Notes: a model not told the origin generated them from the letters alone. Counted from the stretch's first letter, positions 27,584 to 41,519 are shown. The stretch: 64,000 nt of DNA from Tubulanus polymorphus (GCF_964204645.1 NC_134030.1:6384278-6448277), one strand, 5' to 3'. Numbers and translations are program-made.

Positions 27584-30500
27584 CTAGACGGCTACTGTGG
27601 TCTCGTCCATAAATGTAATTATCGGTAACGACTACCAAGGAACAACAAGAAGCCTTCAACAAACACTTCAAAAGGAGCATTTGCGATTTACTGTAAGTAG
27701 TGTACGTACAGAGTGCCAGGTAGAGTATGGAAAGGTGCGATGTAGTGGCGAGAGGAGCTGGAATCGGCAGAAACATCATTTTCATATTCTTGAAGCCTGA
27801 CATATTGTATTCACAATTCTCCGAATCTTTGTTATGCACTTTCTGCAAGACGTGGACAAACGGCCATTATTTCCCGGTTCTTGAATTATTTACCAATGGC
27901 TTTCTATCTATTGGAGGGTCTTCTATTTGGATAGTTGTAAAAGTATAGAAATTAGTTCAGAACTTTTGTCTAATAATTTAACATATTATTAAGTGCCTCA
28001 GGAGTTGTGGTGGGATGCTACGCATGGCGTTATGAATTGCGAATCAAGGGAAGCGACAGGCTAGATTCACTAGAAAACTACGGTATGAATTATTTATTCG
28101 CCCCACTGGCTGAATGCCTACGTTTCCGTTTAATCTCATAATGCATTTGAGTAACGCCGCTTTTCAGGGGTAAACTATATAATGCGCTGAAAAAGAATCG
28201 CTTTTATTATAAGCACAAAATGAGCTTTGGATAATCTGTTGATAGCCCGAGATTACATCGGATAACCAAAACATTTAGTCTAGCGCAGGACGATGTAGAG
28301 ATAGGATGATCATCGGGTTTTAGTATCACTGTATCGTAGGGATACCTACGAAGCGTTCGAAATGATTTGCTTTAGCAGGTGATCGAATGTATGTTTATGT
28401 TGACGTGAGGTGTGAGATAGAAGATTATTGAATATAGAAATAGTTATTATAAGTATTACATTTCATGTTCCCATGTCGTAAAGCTGCTTTGTAATGAGCT
28501 CCAACGAAAAAATCAAAATTAATCAAAATTAATTACAATTCTAAGTAAGAGTACAATAATCTCTTCGGAATGCATTCAGCAATATCAAACACGTGAATTC
28601 AATGTAATATTGTAACAGATTTCAATACTGCGCAATATCTGATTAGATGTCATAAGATCTTTTGCTATCGAGTTTAGCTTTTATATCGCACTCTAATCAG
28701 AACATCGTGCATTATATATGCAAACTGTTACATATCGAGTTTCTTCACGGGTATCAACTAAATCATTCGAATAAACTTTCGTCTTAATTTCCAATCATTT
28801 CATTTGAAAATTACGATTACGATCTTGAGATCATGGATACGTATTTGGCACCATGCGTGTGCTCAAGCATTCTAAATAGCATCGGAAGGTACTTCAGAAG
28901 GTTTGTGGCCTGCCGACAGTAAGCCAATGTTACATCAATCAAGAAGGATCCTCTTTTTTAGATATTGGTCATTTATCTCGACGAAGGCAATAAGAACGAA
29001 GCTTTTTAATGTAAAGCAGTAGCTGGATTATCCAATAACTAGGACTGCATTAGTCGATACACCGCAAAATGAAGCAAATGGCAGAAATCTATATTTCTCA
29101 ATACGCAACTTGAAGTTAAATTGGTTACGAGGTCGAGAATAAACCAGACATCTCGAATCGAACATTAGATGCATCTCTGCATGTCTTGTCGCTTAAAGCA
29201 AATCCCGTTCGAAAATTGATATTCGCTCCAAATCACCGACGAAGACATTAAAATCATGTTCTCAGGATTTTTCTGACAATCGTGCATCGGTTTTCTTGCG
29301 AAGCGAAAAAATCAACTGTTAAAACGAAATTTCATCTTAGGATTTCACATAAGATATTTACGTCTCAATAAAATGTTGAATTTTCGAGCGCATACTACAT
29401 CGATTATCAACTAGGAGTGTTCCAGGGAGTGTTTGCTAGTTCAACAAGTGACTTAACCACGCACAGCAGGCGCCAGATTTTTGTTGTTCGAAGTATAATT
29501 TGAAACTGCCGGGTCATTTGATCGATGGTCGATGTGGTTATCAAATACCTCCAGCTAGCGCCTGACCACTGCACCGACACCACACAATCAGGCTCTACTA
29601 CTAGCCATCAGTTAGAACTTACGAATGTTTGTTCAGGTAAATGTTGACGTTCGGTGATGTCATGGATTGAGGTTTGTGGATTTTAAATGTCGATAGCCAC
29701 TACGGGTGTTGATGAATTTACATCACCTGCCTAGATTATTAGGTATACACAGTCGACGCCGAGTGCTAAACTTATTGATAATCAGCAGGGCCATATTTCA
29801 AAAATTCAATAATTTCGAGGCTCACCAACCACTTATTCGCAGCTGACGTGTAATTGAGATGTGGACGCATCTATTCGACATTTCTAGACTACACGGACAA
29901 TTTTAGTTCATTAAACAAGTGCAAAATAGTGATGTGGAATTGAAGCTTACTTCCCTCGGATGCCTCTATGCGACTGAATCTCTTTTCATAACTCCATTGG
30001 TGAAGGAAATCAATTTGCAGAGCGGCCAATGGAATGAACAAACTAATGCCGAATCAATAGACATTAGAACTTAAATATCTGCATTTCGGGTAGATTTCAA
30101 TAAATGTAGTTCGGTTAAAAATGGAACTGCGATGTACCTCATAACGGTGTGACGGATCGGGCTCTCTGTTAACAGCACTCTGCTCAGCAACATCAAACGA
30201 TATTTACTTAAAAGACTATTTCGTCAATATGTCTCCCGTAGAAAGGAAATAGGTGGTTTTATTGAAGGTAGATGAAACGTTTGTATTTCGTGAAGAGCGA
30301 TATTTTTGAAAGTCCGTGCAGCGTTGCTGGCCGCCGTCAAAACATTAAGCAATGGAATTGCCATCTTTCAATCCGTTATGCAAGCTTAATTTTCGGTAGT
30401 TTATATTCTCCTAACTCAAATTTTCAGACGATACGAGATTAGAATTACAAATCGTGGTCGTGTTACACAATGCCATACGGAGTCTTGCGGAATGGCGTGA

Positions 30501-33500
30501 CGTATATTGATAATACTAATATTACAGTGCAGAGATATTCCAATAAAATCTGAACATTCCAGTATACGGACGTGTGAATTGAGGGTAAATAGTATTTCTC
30601 TTAAACGCACATGACGCCGTTGAAAATTCATCGATTGAAATGTCAACAGTGAAATTGCAGCCAAGTCAGAATCTAATTCAACAGAAATGAACGAGTTTTT
30701 GGCGTATCGTACATTCATCTTTAGCGTGCAAGATTTGTAAAGTGTAAAATCATTTACGGATAAAAAATGATACCTCTCTGCAACGACCGGGTCATTTTGT
30801 AAATTGCAATTTGTAATCAGTTCATTTCTAAAGCTGTCGGGTGTGTTATTGTATTGTTAGCCTGATCATGATAGTCACGCAATCTATTAGAGTTGTACCT
30901 TCGAATTTTCATCCTTAGATTATTCAGACTGTAGATACGTTATTTTTTCCAATTTAAACATGGATTTTTGAGTTATATTTCTATATTCTAATTTTTTCTC
31001 TACTAGTCTGTACCTTTTGTACGAAATATGAAGAATATTGTTATCATCGTCGAGTAGATATGTAGTAGATATGTAGTGCAGCTTAGATGCATTTGTTCGC
31101 CTTTACAGTCGTTCGAAAGTATATTTGAACCAACTTAAACCAAAGGCGTCGAACAATGACATAAGCGTTAAAGTGCACGCGAATTCTCTTTTTAAAAAAA
31201 CCCTATGATTACCGATGACATCAGGATATAAAATTATTACACGAAAATATACTTCAATCATAAAACCGATATACCACTAACAAAGGAATCACTGCATGTT
31301 ACATGCTCCATATGGAAATAATGACATTCGACCCGGCGTTCAAATCACTTCTCTATCGGTTTCCAACATCACTGACAGCCAAAGCTGTTGTGGCTGCAAA
31401 ATCGGTGACAATACTAATGCTCCGACAAAGAAAATGATCCATACTACAAGCACTTCTTTTAAAGACGCGTCGATCCACTATAACTCGTTAAAGAGGATGA
31501 AAGTTAGAATAGTAAAATCTACTTAAAATACTAGTCATCGGTCACTACATCACAGTATGACTGGAAGCTATTAATCTAGTATTTAGTGTTAATAAGTAAA
31601 AATCCTGAGTTGATATTGAAGCGTTTATTGTCTGACCGTTTAGGAGATTATATCTAAACTCCATCAGAGAAACCAAAACGATGTAATAAGATATAATATG
31701 AAATATAGAATGATCATTTTGATTTCTCTTTTGATTTTTCTGATAAACTCCAAAATTCTCAGACATTAAACACTGGGTTTTTACATGTTAACTAATACAC
31801 CACAGTCTTTATGCGCTGTAGCCGACAAACTGCTTCAAACTATGTTTTGTTTCATTTGACCACCGATGACGGATATTTGATGAATGGGACAGTTATTTGA
31901 TTTGTGAAAGGGGAAAGAGACAATTTCACTCGATTTACCTCATATAAGCGCGATGCCAGGGAAATAGAGTCTCTGTTGATTTGAACTGCGCGTAGTACTG
32001 ATTTTATGAATGCGCCTGAGACAACTGTGGGCCTGTGGGGACGAGTGGTGTTTCATTCAAACCGTAAATGAAATTGTCCTCGCCCTAAGCTCGGTCCAAA
32101 TCGAGTCCAACAAATCGATTGTAGTGAAGGTTCTATTCCGGTATATTAGAAACGAATGGTTCAATGCGGAGGCATTCGAGTGGTGAACTCATCGACTTAT
32201 CATGAACTATCACAAAAAAAGATCCTAGTCACGTTTGAAATGCTCGATAAATCTTGAATAATACGTTTGTTCTGGTTATACAAAAACAAAGTAATTTTTC
32301 ACGTAAGCCTACGATGCTGATCCAGAAAAATCAAATCATAACAAAATAAGCCCTACAGTTTAGTGCCGTGGTTTTTTTCGAAAAGGCATCTACCAAATAT
32401 TCATGTGTACGTAATATATGTCTTTATCAATTTCACCAATTGCTACAATGCTCATGATAGTTAACATCATGATTATGAGTTTGTCATTAAAACTTTGAAA
32501 AAAAGGTAAGTACCGTCGCATTGCTTTTCGTAGCTCTAAACAATAGGAAAATATAAAATTCCCAGAAAGCGGAAAATAAGGTCTAAATGGTTGAGATGAA
32601 AATAGCAAAATGATATAGAATAAAAACACGTTACGCGTTATTATTTTAATTTCAGTAATAGAATGGGTCTTATTCTGTCTGCTGAACATGTGCGTAGATC
32701 GACTAGGGCGCATTAAAACAATATTCATGGACGACGAACAACAGTATTTTACTATTAATAGATTTAACCTTCCATGTGTAAAACATAAACGCTTACGATA
32801 GTTTTACCGATAATATTACGCGTAAGATTTTTTTTACGACGTTATTTAAACTTGCAAAATTCTTTTCATTGGAGCTTTATATCTAAATATTCTAGAAACA
32901 ATTAGAAACCACAGTCAGACTTCATCAGCCGATTTCCGCGAGTTATGACGAATTGTTTCTAAATCTAAATTACCGGTTTCGAATAACTTACATGTAATTT
33001 GTTTAAGTCGACTTTGGATAGGTGAAACATATCTTCCCCTTGCCTTTGTTGATTTCTGTATGCGCTATTGAGTTAACTAGCGAAGATGCTTCAACAACCA
33101 CCACTAAATATACTGACCAGCAGTAACGTAACAGTAAGAGTATCCGCATTTGCTGAGTAAACTATGTACGCCTTACGATGAAGTCGATTAAACCGAAGAA
33201 GCCGGCTAATCTATCAAGAAAGCTAATGTTAACCAACTAAGATCATCTCTCCCTGATTTATTTACCTCGATACGCGAGCGACAACAGTGTTTTTGTGATC
33301 GCTGCCCCAACTTTGACGGTATTAGAATTGATGGAGTATTTTCTTGATCATCAGCTCATATATTATTCTCGTAAATATCTTATATACGTAAACAGCTTAC
33401 CCGAAACTAGATAAAATCCTTCCGGCCATCGACGCCGTCCACATCATCTAACAATCATAAATAATCCGGTTAAATGTATATACATAGAAAAGTTTTGAGC

Positions 33501-33540
33501 AGAAGATGAAAAAAGTTTCGTGTGGTGTTTAGAGAGACTG
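27584..33540. other. No gene recognised
   Basis: AT-rich DNA with short frames of at most 112 codons and no motif. Apart from the 11-bp tandem at 31.05 kb nothing stands out. Confidence 0.55.
31053..31074. repeat. 11-bp tandem duplication
   Basis: AGTAGATATGT occurs twice head to tail with no spacer. It is a short recent-looking duplication without recognised function. Confidence 0.7.
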
Positions 33541-33690
33541 TATGAGTCCGCTCTGTCGCGCTGATGTCGATCTCACAGAGCGCTCGCGAGTTACCAATGA
33601 TATATTTCTGCCGCCACTGCCGCCGCAAATGCGATTCGTCGCTAGAGAACTGAGCCACCTGCGCGGCCAATCTTTTTCCTGCGCCTCACT
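33541..33690. other. GC-richer island beside CTG run
   Basis: This block is visibly richer in G, C and CpG than the surrounding DNA (GCGCTCGCGAG-type words, CCGCCACTGCCGCCGC). It sits directly beside the CTG/CTA run and a pyrimidine-rich tract. Read on the minus strand, the order is a GA-rich tract, then Ser/Ala-type trinucleotides, then this block, as in many invertebrate promoter/5' UTR regions. No start codon with a conserved downstream protein could be recognised, so a promoter role is only a possibility. Confidence 0.3.
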
Positions 33691-33752
33691 ACCGTTGCTG
33701 CTACTGCTGCTGCTGCTACTGCTGTTGCTGCTGCAGCTGCTGCTGCTGCTAC
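33691..33752. repeat. (CTG/CTA)n trinucleotide repeat
   Basis: About 20 trinucleotide units, mainly CTG with CTA and TTG interruptions and a central CAGCTG. In the plus frame it reads poly-Leu, on the minus strand poly-Ser, poly-Ala or interrupted poly-Gln with TAG stops. It can form slipped hairpins. The open frames that span it on both strands (about 150-165 codons) depend on the repeat and have no recognisable domain. Confidence 0.9.
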
Positions 33753-33806
33753 ACCACAACTTGCTAATGATGATGATTGTCTTGCCACGGCCGAATAGTA
33801 GCCACT

Positions 33807-33945
33807 CGCTTTCTCTCACACACATACACTCATTTTGTTCTTTCTCTGTCTCACCCTTCCCACTCTCTTCCCCACTTTCGGTCGCTGTTTCCCTCTTTCT
33901 CACGATCACATTCTCTTCAGTCTCTTGTCCCGTCATACACTCCAC
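33807..33945. repeat. Pyrimidine-rich (CT/CA) low-complexity tract
   Basis: About 140 bp dominated by CTCT, CACA and TTTC words on the plus strand (GAGA-rich on the minus). It follows the CTG run without a gap of ordinary sequence. GAGA-rich DNA is common upstream of invertebrate genes, but no gene was identified here. Confidence 0.75.
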
Positions 33946-33960
33946 TAATTCAATTATGTT

Positions 33961-36938
33961 GCGCAAATATGTTACATGCAAAATCGTAGTTTTAATTCGA
34001 TTATCTACTTTTCAGATTCTTAATCAGATTAGTCGTTGATTTAGCTAGATTCTGATTATTTCTACCGATACTTGATAACCGGGTGAACTATCAAAGATTC
34101 GAGTTAAAAAGCCCAACTTTAAACTGTTTTTTTTGAATTGTCTGTATAGAACAAGAATATGGTTTTTAAGTCTTAGTTTTGACTCTGCAACTGGCCACTG
34201 AATTCCAATGCAACTGGTAGCACTCGGACTCGCAATTCAGTGATTTTGAAATCTTCCGTGATGAGGCAAACATTATTTGTTCTTCGGCGCATAGATGAGA
34301 AATATTTTAGTATCATTATCTATGATAACATTTCATTGTCGTCTAGCGTATGAGATATGATATGAAATATGGATGTAGTAGTGGATGCATCTGTCCGGTT
34401 GGCAGGCAGGTGAATAAATTTTACCTTAAAATCTCAACCAACAGACGGAAGATATCTATCTCTAAAAGACATAAAACACGAGTATATAGATTTCATATCG
34501 GAACATAGAAAAGTATCATGCGAGATCCACATCTCGGAGGCTCGACTTGCGGATATTTTCCTGTACGTATCGGGTTTACCTTTTTCTAATTCGAAAATCG
34601 ATAGCTATTTTTTTAGTTCGTTTATATGGATGGCCCCCAGGACGACAGTGTTTCTTACTCATGAATGTATTCAGGGTTAAACAAGAAAAGGGATTTTGAT
34701 TTTCACAAGAGCTATGTCTCGTCAGGAAAAAAATGATTTTACTAAGATAAATCGAGTCTTTGACGAGTGAGATCACACCAAAAATTCATAAATTTCTTTG
34801 AAATTCATATATTATTTTTCTTTTCACGTTCCCGGGACGCTTTCGTAATACAGTTAGATGAACGCGACATTAAAAATAGGGTGTTTGAATACGGTTCAAC
34901 AATTCATTGCGTATGCTGCGTATCAATTCAAATTATTCATTTAAATAAACATAAGCATTCATTTCTATAAGCAATAAGTATCATCGATGGAAGTTAGAGT
35001 TATAGGATGCATTGAGACTCCGATGCAGCTGTTTAACCCTTGAAAACACCGCGTTTCGAATAATCTCACGACCTTACCATCTGTAGCAGTATTGATACGA
35101 ATGTCATTGTATTTGCGTTACTGTGACCGGGACGCTTGTTCTCCAGTTTGAAACCTGTTACCCATTAGCTATACCCACAAAATAGGTAAATGTCGTCATT
35201 GAAAATATCGCCACAGAAATGGGCGTTTTCTGATTAATTCTATAGACGCACATAAAGGTCTATATGTATTTATACATATATGTATATACCAAATCATTTG
35301 CGTCAAGAATACTTTATGTGTATGATCATGTTCATTTCCGATTGTGTCAAATTAGCCCATTTACATTGTAAAGCAAATATAACATTTAAAACTTATTTAG
35401 AGTGGGTTTCGATATGAAATATACGAATAAAGATATATACAAAATGACTACTTAATAAGAATAACATGAAAAAGTCACGATTACGTAACCTCGTCACATG
35501 TATCGGTAATTTAGAACTGACTTACAGCAGTAAGGCATCCACTCGAAACAGTACGCGCATACTTGACAAAACATTGACACGATGCTTGTCATACGTATCA
35601 TAAATTTATTGAAATCGATGCCATTTAAAAATCTTTACATTTTGCGCGTTATGTTAACAATACATTCACACATATCTCTTCCTATTTACACTCGGTATAT
35701 TATCAATATCATCTAGCGACAATTAACTATGAAAGTTTTCTCCAAGTATGCGCACGAGTGTGAGCGCACACCACTAGATGAATGTTTTGTCTGGACGGGA
35801 TCGGGTGCTGTTGATAAGTTCAGATAATTTTCAGGGGATAGTTAAATGTATTTACGTCGTCTGTATTCGGTTAGTGGCTATCGGGCCAGTGAGAGCGTCG
35901 AGCGAAATAGAGATTAGGTCCCGAGATTCAATTAGTATTAAAGCAATAAATCCTTTAGTCGACTTTGCCTGGGGAGGGATGGGACAGCAGCCGATATTGC
36001 AAGTATGTGCATGCAAGCAAACATGTACATTGACCGCACGGAATATATGACAAAACAATCGTTTGATTGAAAACCGCAATAAAAACAACTGCCCCACTAA
36101 TGGCACCCTCTGCATCACGACGACCGAAACGAAAGAAAATCCGACGCAACCATCGATTAAACCGGGCAATGAAATCAAATTATGTTAGCCATCAGATGAA
36201 TGTTTAATCTGTAACTAGGATATGTAAGAAGTCCAAGGCTCATTAAATAGGGGCATGACATTGGCGAGGAATATTTGCTTTGGGATTTGTGAAGGTTTTC
36301 TGTTCCTCTATTCTTTTTCTTTAAAGAGAGGTTTGTTCAACAACAACAATAACATTTAGCTCTTGTTCAACAACAACATTTAGTTCGCCTGCTAGGTCTC
36401 TGACGACATTTTACAAGGACTGATTAACTAAAAACGGCTGGAAACTCCTGAGGACGCTACAGCTACATACGATCCGTTGCATTTGTTAAAGAAAAAGATT
36501 TCTTTCAAATTAGAATATCAAGAAGATTTTCACTAGAATCGGATTGAGTCACGATGCTTTTTGAGCTTTGACTGTGTGGCGTCGAGAAGCAGTGACGCTG
36601 GCCATGCTTCGTGGTGAAAAAAAACACATTCTAGTGTGCAGAAGTCATTGCGTACATCGTATCAAACACTTAGATCAAAATGATTGAAATATATGCGTTT
36701 ATTAGGAAATTGTCGTGTGTATATATATAATAACAGCTATATATTATATCGGGGTCTACGATCTGAACGTAGAGTTCCAGCAGGTAAACCATCAGCATAA
36801 TCCAGTAAGGTAATTGACCACTTCCGGGCGACTGATTCACGGTCGAGCTGCAAACCGATTAGCTCGATATTCCTAATTATAATTCGCAGAAAACCTTGAA
36901 TATCAGATGTACCCTCGATGATTGCTGCGATGCGAGTA
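33961..36938. other. No gene recognised
   Basis: No supported coding. Overlapping frames at 35778-36178 on both strands are mutual shadows without motif. The CAA duplication at 36.3 kb is listed separately. Confidence 0.55.
36333..36383. repeat. Imperfect tandem duplication with CAA repeats
   Basis: TTGTTCAACAACAACA followed by TTTAG occurs twice: a 27-bp unit (36333-36359) and a 21-bp unit (36363-36383) that lacks 6 bp. It is probably replication slippage in a CAA microsatellite. Confidence 0.65.
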
Positions 36939-37229
36939 CTAGCCATCATTTCGCCTGGATAGTACGACCGTGATAACCGCTGACCAGATACTCCTACTTA
37001 TGAATCTACAAATTATTGCCCGAGGTGCGCTTTTAACCGAATCATTTCTCGAACGCAGGAGATGCGGAACATGCAGTTCACTAGTTGTAGATCTCGAATT
37101 GAACATTTTGGTGGCAGGAGCAATTCGATGAATAATAGATTTGCCGCATTTTGAGGATGTAATTCTAGGTGTAGTGAGATAGACACATTGGTTTACGGTG
37201 ATGAAGCGATAGCCCTCGTCGATTTTCAC
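36939..37229 (-). pseudogene. Possible LINE (Tx1/L1-type) ORF1 remnant
   Basis: The minus-strand frame contains H-R-I-A and, downstream, P-R-A-I-I-C-R-F-I-S-R (36993-37025) followed by V-I and S-R-R. This order resembles the RNA-recognition region of ORF1 proteins of Tx1/L1-type LINEs, where an HR(I/L) motif precedes PRxIIVRF-type and xRR segments. The spacing between HRIA and PRAII is longer than usual, the C-terminal part is not recognisable and no reverse transcriptase is adjacent. It is either an old, truncated remnant or a chance match. A profile search against the L1 ORF1 RRM would decide. Confidence 0.25.
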
Positions 37230-40200
37230 GCCATATAAACATCTTTATATTTCACCCTCAATGAATGTCCAATCACATAAACGCAAAATTCATTTCAATT
37301 CTTCGTAATTGATCGTATCTCATATTATACATTTAAAAACCGTAGCGGGTAAAAATGTTTTATGGCGTGAAAAGCTGTGGTCGGCCGTGAATCATACCCG
37401 CTTTTATTCAGAGGAAGCGACAGAAGGAGAATCTTAATAGATGTCAAGTGAAGATATTGATATTTGTTTCAGTTGTGTGTTCAAGGACGTTTCTCCCTGG
37501 CTCTGAATAGAGCATTTTCAGCACTCACAAAAGTGGTTAGTTATATCTCGACGGACGCGAACTTTGTCCTTGCATTCAGTTTAGCTGGCGTGCCGCACTG
37601 CAACTGTTGGAGATATGAATATACAATACAATCACAGCCGCGAATCGATTGCTAATTTGATCGGTTGATGACAGGGTTAGTCCTAATCAGCTTCAAATTG
37701 GAACAAGTGAAGAGAATCCGTTCGCGAAGCTCTAAGTCCGTTTCTATTTTATGAGATGGCTTAACAACATCAGTTATGGCTAATTTACCAGGCACAAGAA
37801 GGCTGCGCAGGCACGGCAGATACAGAGAACTTATCTCTCGGTTGACAACCTATCAATTTCATTTTCATGAACAACTATTGAAAATAGATATTTTTCAGGC
37901 GTATCTTATTAAAGATAAGCTTCGACCGAAGTAGGATATTTTGTTGTTGGGAATAGGCGCGTGAAAATATCACCCGAATATAGTTCCTTCGCGTTGTTTC
38001 ACAAGTCTCGACCACTGACCAGTTGCTAATATAACTTTTACGACGAAACCAATTGAAGACTGCTATTATCAGTCTTATACAATCTCAACCATCTTTAGTA
38101 CTGAACAGAGGTATCCACTGGGGATCTTGCCACTGTAAAGGATAATAAGAAGATTTAGGTAATGGACACACTTTCAAGTCGATCTCCATTTACCAAGCCA
38201 CTGCTGAATGATCTTGATAGCAGGCAAAAGATTTTAATACCATATCTTAGATTGCAAGACTTTATCGCCATACCCTAATACTCCAGGAGCGGATGGTGCT
38301 TCCGCAGAAACCACAGCCCTATCCGATGTAAAAGCCTACCTATAAATCCATCGAGTTCATGTAACCAAATGTGTTTCGCATCTTTGCGCAAATATGAAAA
38401 CATAATCGATGGTATGTCCTAGACTCTGTTTCTAAATTATAAGATAAGAAAACGGTGGGCAACTATAAGAAGAATTGTATGAAACCTAAATTCTTCGCAA
38501 TGCAGTCGAGATAATTTTGATACCTGGCTTATTTATTCGCCCTCCTTGCTCTCTGATCTCGTGTGAGTTCTAATTGTCGTTCTACACATAAACTCGCTTG
38601 ACTTTAGTTATAAAGTGTACGTTCTTATAAAAACCGTGTAAGGCGTTTTTCCAATGAGAGGAAACATTATGTTAAGACGATTAATAGCTAAATGATTAGG
38701 CATTTTTCCGCCATCAATCACACTGCTAAGTACACAAGTTCACGCAATGACACACATATCAGATTAAAAATAATCCAATATGATAAGACCTTGATTTAGT
38801 ACAAGTCCAAGACGCTAATGAAAATCCGGAACGCATGCAGTATACATAACGTGTTCAACGGAGTATCTGATTGCCGAGAACACTAACATTTTGTAAATGG
38901 TCGAGGGACCCCAAATCTAAAACCCAAAACCCCAAGCCTTGTGGAAATTGGAATAACTCTCATTTATACACATAATGATTTGTTTTGATAATGGCACTCC
39001 GTTAGAGATACGTATTACATTCAGTCACATTCATGAAAATGTACGGAAGCGTCCTGGGGACAAGAGATAGAAAATGATACATTTTTGGAATTAAATCTGA
39101 CAAAATATCCCGGAATAAAATCGCCAAAATTTTGTTGTTGATCGCTTGGATATCATGTCAGAATTGATTCCGCAAACAGTTTTTTAAAACCCATGTCCCC
39201 AGGGCGTTTCCGTAAAAAGGTATAGCGTACAGACTATATTTACTTAAATTGTAATTTTTGTCTATCGCCGACAATGACGTCACTACTGTTCCGCATTAGC
39301 CGACGGCGGCGCAAACAATCAATTCACTCCAATATGAAAACTGCAAAATGAGACGGCGATGAACAGCATGAACAAAGCGTGTTGTGTAACAACAATCCGT
39401 AAATCAATTGAAACTTAATTAAAACCACGTATAACGCAATCCGTCGATTGCCGATTTTGCGAATCATCGCGTCATGAAATATTCAGGATTCGAATCGACT
39501 TTGTTTTCAACTCGTGCAACCACCTCAGCGCCAATTATGATGAAAACACGTCGTACTCAACGATTTAAAGGGGGCCCTGTTCGTTTTTAATTAACGCAAT
39601 AAATGAATTATTCTGTCACGGGGAAAATTGACACAAAATTTGAAACCAAATAAAAGCAGAGGTTAGAATGACCTGACACTTTATGATTTATTTGTGTTCC
39701 CTTACGCAGTGTACAGTATATACAGCTAACCATTGATGAAACACTACGCCCAAGTTTTGACGAAGAAATCGAAAATCCCGCACTATAACATAACAAGAAA
39801 GATGAAGTCCGAAAAGTTTCCTTAAAGCTAACAATTCAACGATTCGACGTTCCAACTAAATCTACAGTAGTCTTCTGCGGGAATACTGACGAATTTCTAG
39901 TTTATACAGCTCGTTCGCTCGAGAGCATGTCTCGGGTTCCAGGAAACCGAATTTGAGAACACCGGACCAGACGAATCTCCCTCGAGATAATCAGATATCT
40001 GAGACCCACGATGCAAGTGTCAGTAATCTTCTGTATGGATGGACAGACCTTGCAGCGTCACCTCGTTCGACGACCCAAGTAGAGATGATCCTACTTTTCC
40101 TCAAATCCGCTATTCATTCTTGACATGTCTCGAAATGGCAATAACCTCAGCTTAGAACCTTCGGCACACTTTACTGCATCGCACAAGGATATATCAACGT

Positions 40201-41156
40201 TAATCAGTATTGGTAAACAAATCCATTGAGTGGACAATCTTACCAATTCTATGCGATTAGTAGCCATCTCATTAGATGTTTACTTTGATTAAACTTTTCA
40301 CCCTGGAGGGAAAAGAGCTTGAAGGCGGCTGGCGTAAATGAGCTTTGAAAAGCCGGATTCGGCTATTGATTGTGAGGACGATTTCAATTGGCCAGTAATT
40401 GTTTGGATGTTCGACTGATGGACAGAACCCAATAGACCGGGAGATTTAACTTATTGATCGATGCTGATATTCACTTTTAGTTTTGCGATACGAGCATAAT
40501 TATCCTCTACAGCATTAATTTGATTCAATATTTGGCGAATTTAACCAGAATATTGGAATCTATTTGAAGTGACAACTTTCTAGCTCGTTTATTCTTGGCC
40601 CTAATTGACTATGAGAGTTTGTTGAAGGTATTCAGAACTAACAAATCTAAGAAACAGGCCGTAATTGGTTTGTTTAATCTAAGGAGTAATTTGTTTGTTT
40701 AAGAAGCACCTCTGAAAACTGAAGTGGTTTTAGATTACGAAATTGCATGACGATATACGCTACTGCTTTGCTTTCAAAGAATCATCTTACTGTATAACTA
40801 CACGTCTAGACGTTTGAACTATCGACACTATATTTTTTTCTCTTTCGTTTTACAATATTGTTTTTTTTTTCAACCGACGCGAAGGAAACCTATCCGTCTA
40901 TCTCTTACGCTAACGTGACTAGAGGTATCGCTATCACTGCGTGCTCGAGCTCGAGTTTTCGAGAAAGTAATTACGGTTTAAACATTTTTATCCGAAGTAA
41001 TTCGACGAGGGCTAAACAATTGTGCAGCACTCGTAATTTCCGTTTCATGTCGTGTTCACTAGCATTCATATAGGATCACTCAATGCATCTCATGAAGCTC
41101 CCCCTCTCCAACTCTCTCTAACACGTATAAACAGATTACCGTAATTCAGTGTGAAG
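37230..41156. other. No gene recognised
   Basis: About 3.9 kb with unusually few open frames over 60 codons, so this stretch is probably non-coding throughout. No repeats were identified by eye. Confidence 0.6.
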
Positions 41157-41231
41157 CAATTCAATTCAATTAATTCTTTATTGTTCCGTAACGTAGTTAA
41201 ACATTATGAGATTATGTACAATAAAGACAGG

Positions 41232-41277
41232 GGGATAAAATAAAACATAAACAAGGGATAAAATAAAACATAAACAA
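41232..41277. repeat. Exact 23-bp tandem duplication in LINE 3' UTR
   Basis: GGGATAAAATAAAACATAAA plus CAA is repeated twice without mismatch (41232-41254 and 41255-41277). Tandem variation in 3' UTRs is common in LINE families. The perfect identity means the duplication is either recent or a family feature. Confidence 0.9.
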
Positions 41278-41399
41278 TAACAATAACAGTTTAATATACA
41301 TATACACACGATGTAAACAGGTTTTCAGTAAGCGAATCAGTGATGGTTTCATTAATTATTAATGCCGTTAATGGATACTGCGACGTAACACTACAGATT

Positions 41400-41519
41400 T
41401 CAGATAGAGTTAAACCCTTTCTCAATGTATTTCCCTAAATATTTGGCCATTTCTAAAGAGGACATTATAATTACAAATTTGTCTTTATCATTTACATTCG
41501 ACATGTTAGGATATGTATT
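41400..41519 (-). pseudogene. C-terminus of LINE endonuclease/reverse transcriptase
   Basis: The minus strand encodes a peptide with N-D-K-D-K-F-V-I-I-M-S-S, then L-E-M-A-K-Y-L-G-K-Y-I, then K-G-F and a TGA stop at 41402-41400. This matches the very end of CR1-type polyproteins: an (E/D)KFxxLM motif, then a hydrophobic-spaced helix (AKxxGKF/Y(I/V)xxxF) just before the stop. The codons before it (Y-P-N-M-S) also fit the usual P-N-x-x-S-L spacing, but a TGA at 41522-41520 interrupts the frame. The reverse transcriptase and endonuclease domains are not present in readable form. Confidence 0.65.

Noticed and set aside
33529-34039. 150- and 165-codon frames with poly-Ser or poly-Leu
   Set aside because: The openness comes from the CTG/CTA run and the CT-rich tract. 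There is no domain, and the two frames are antisense to each other.
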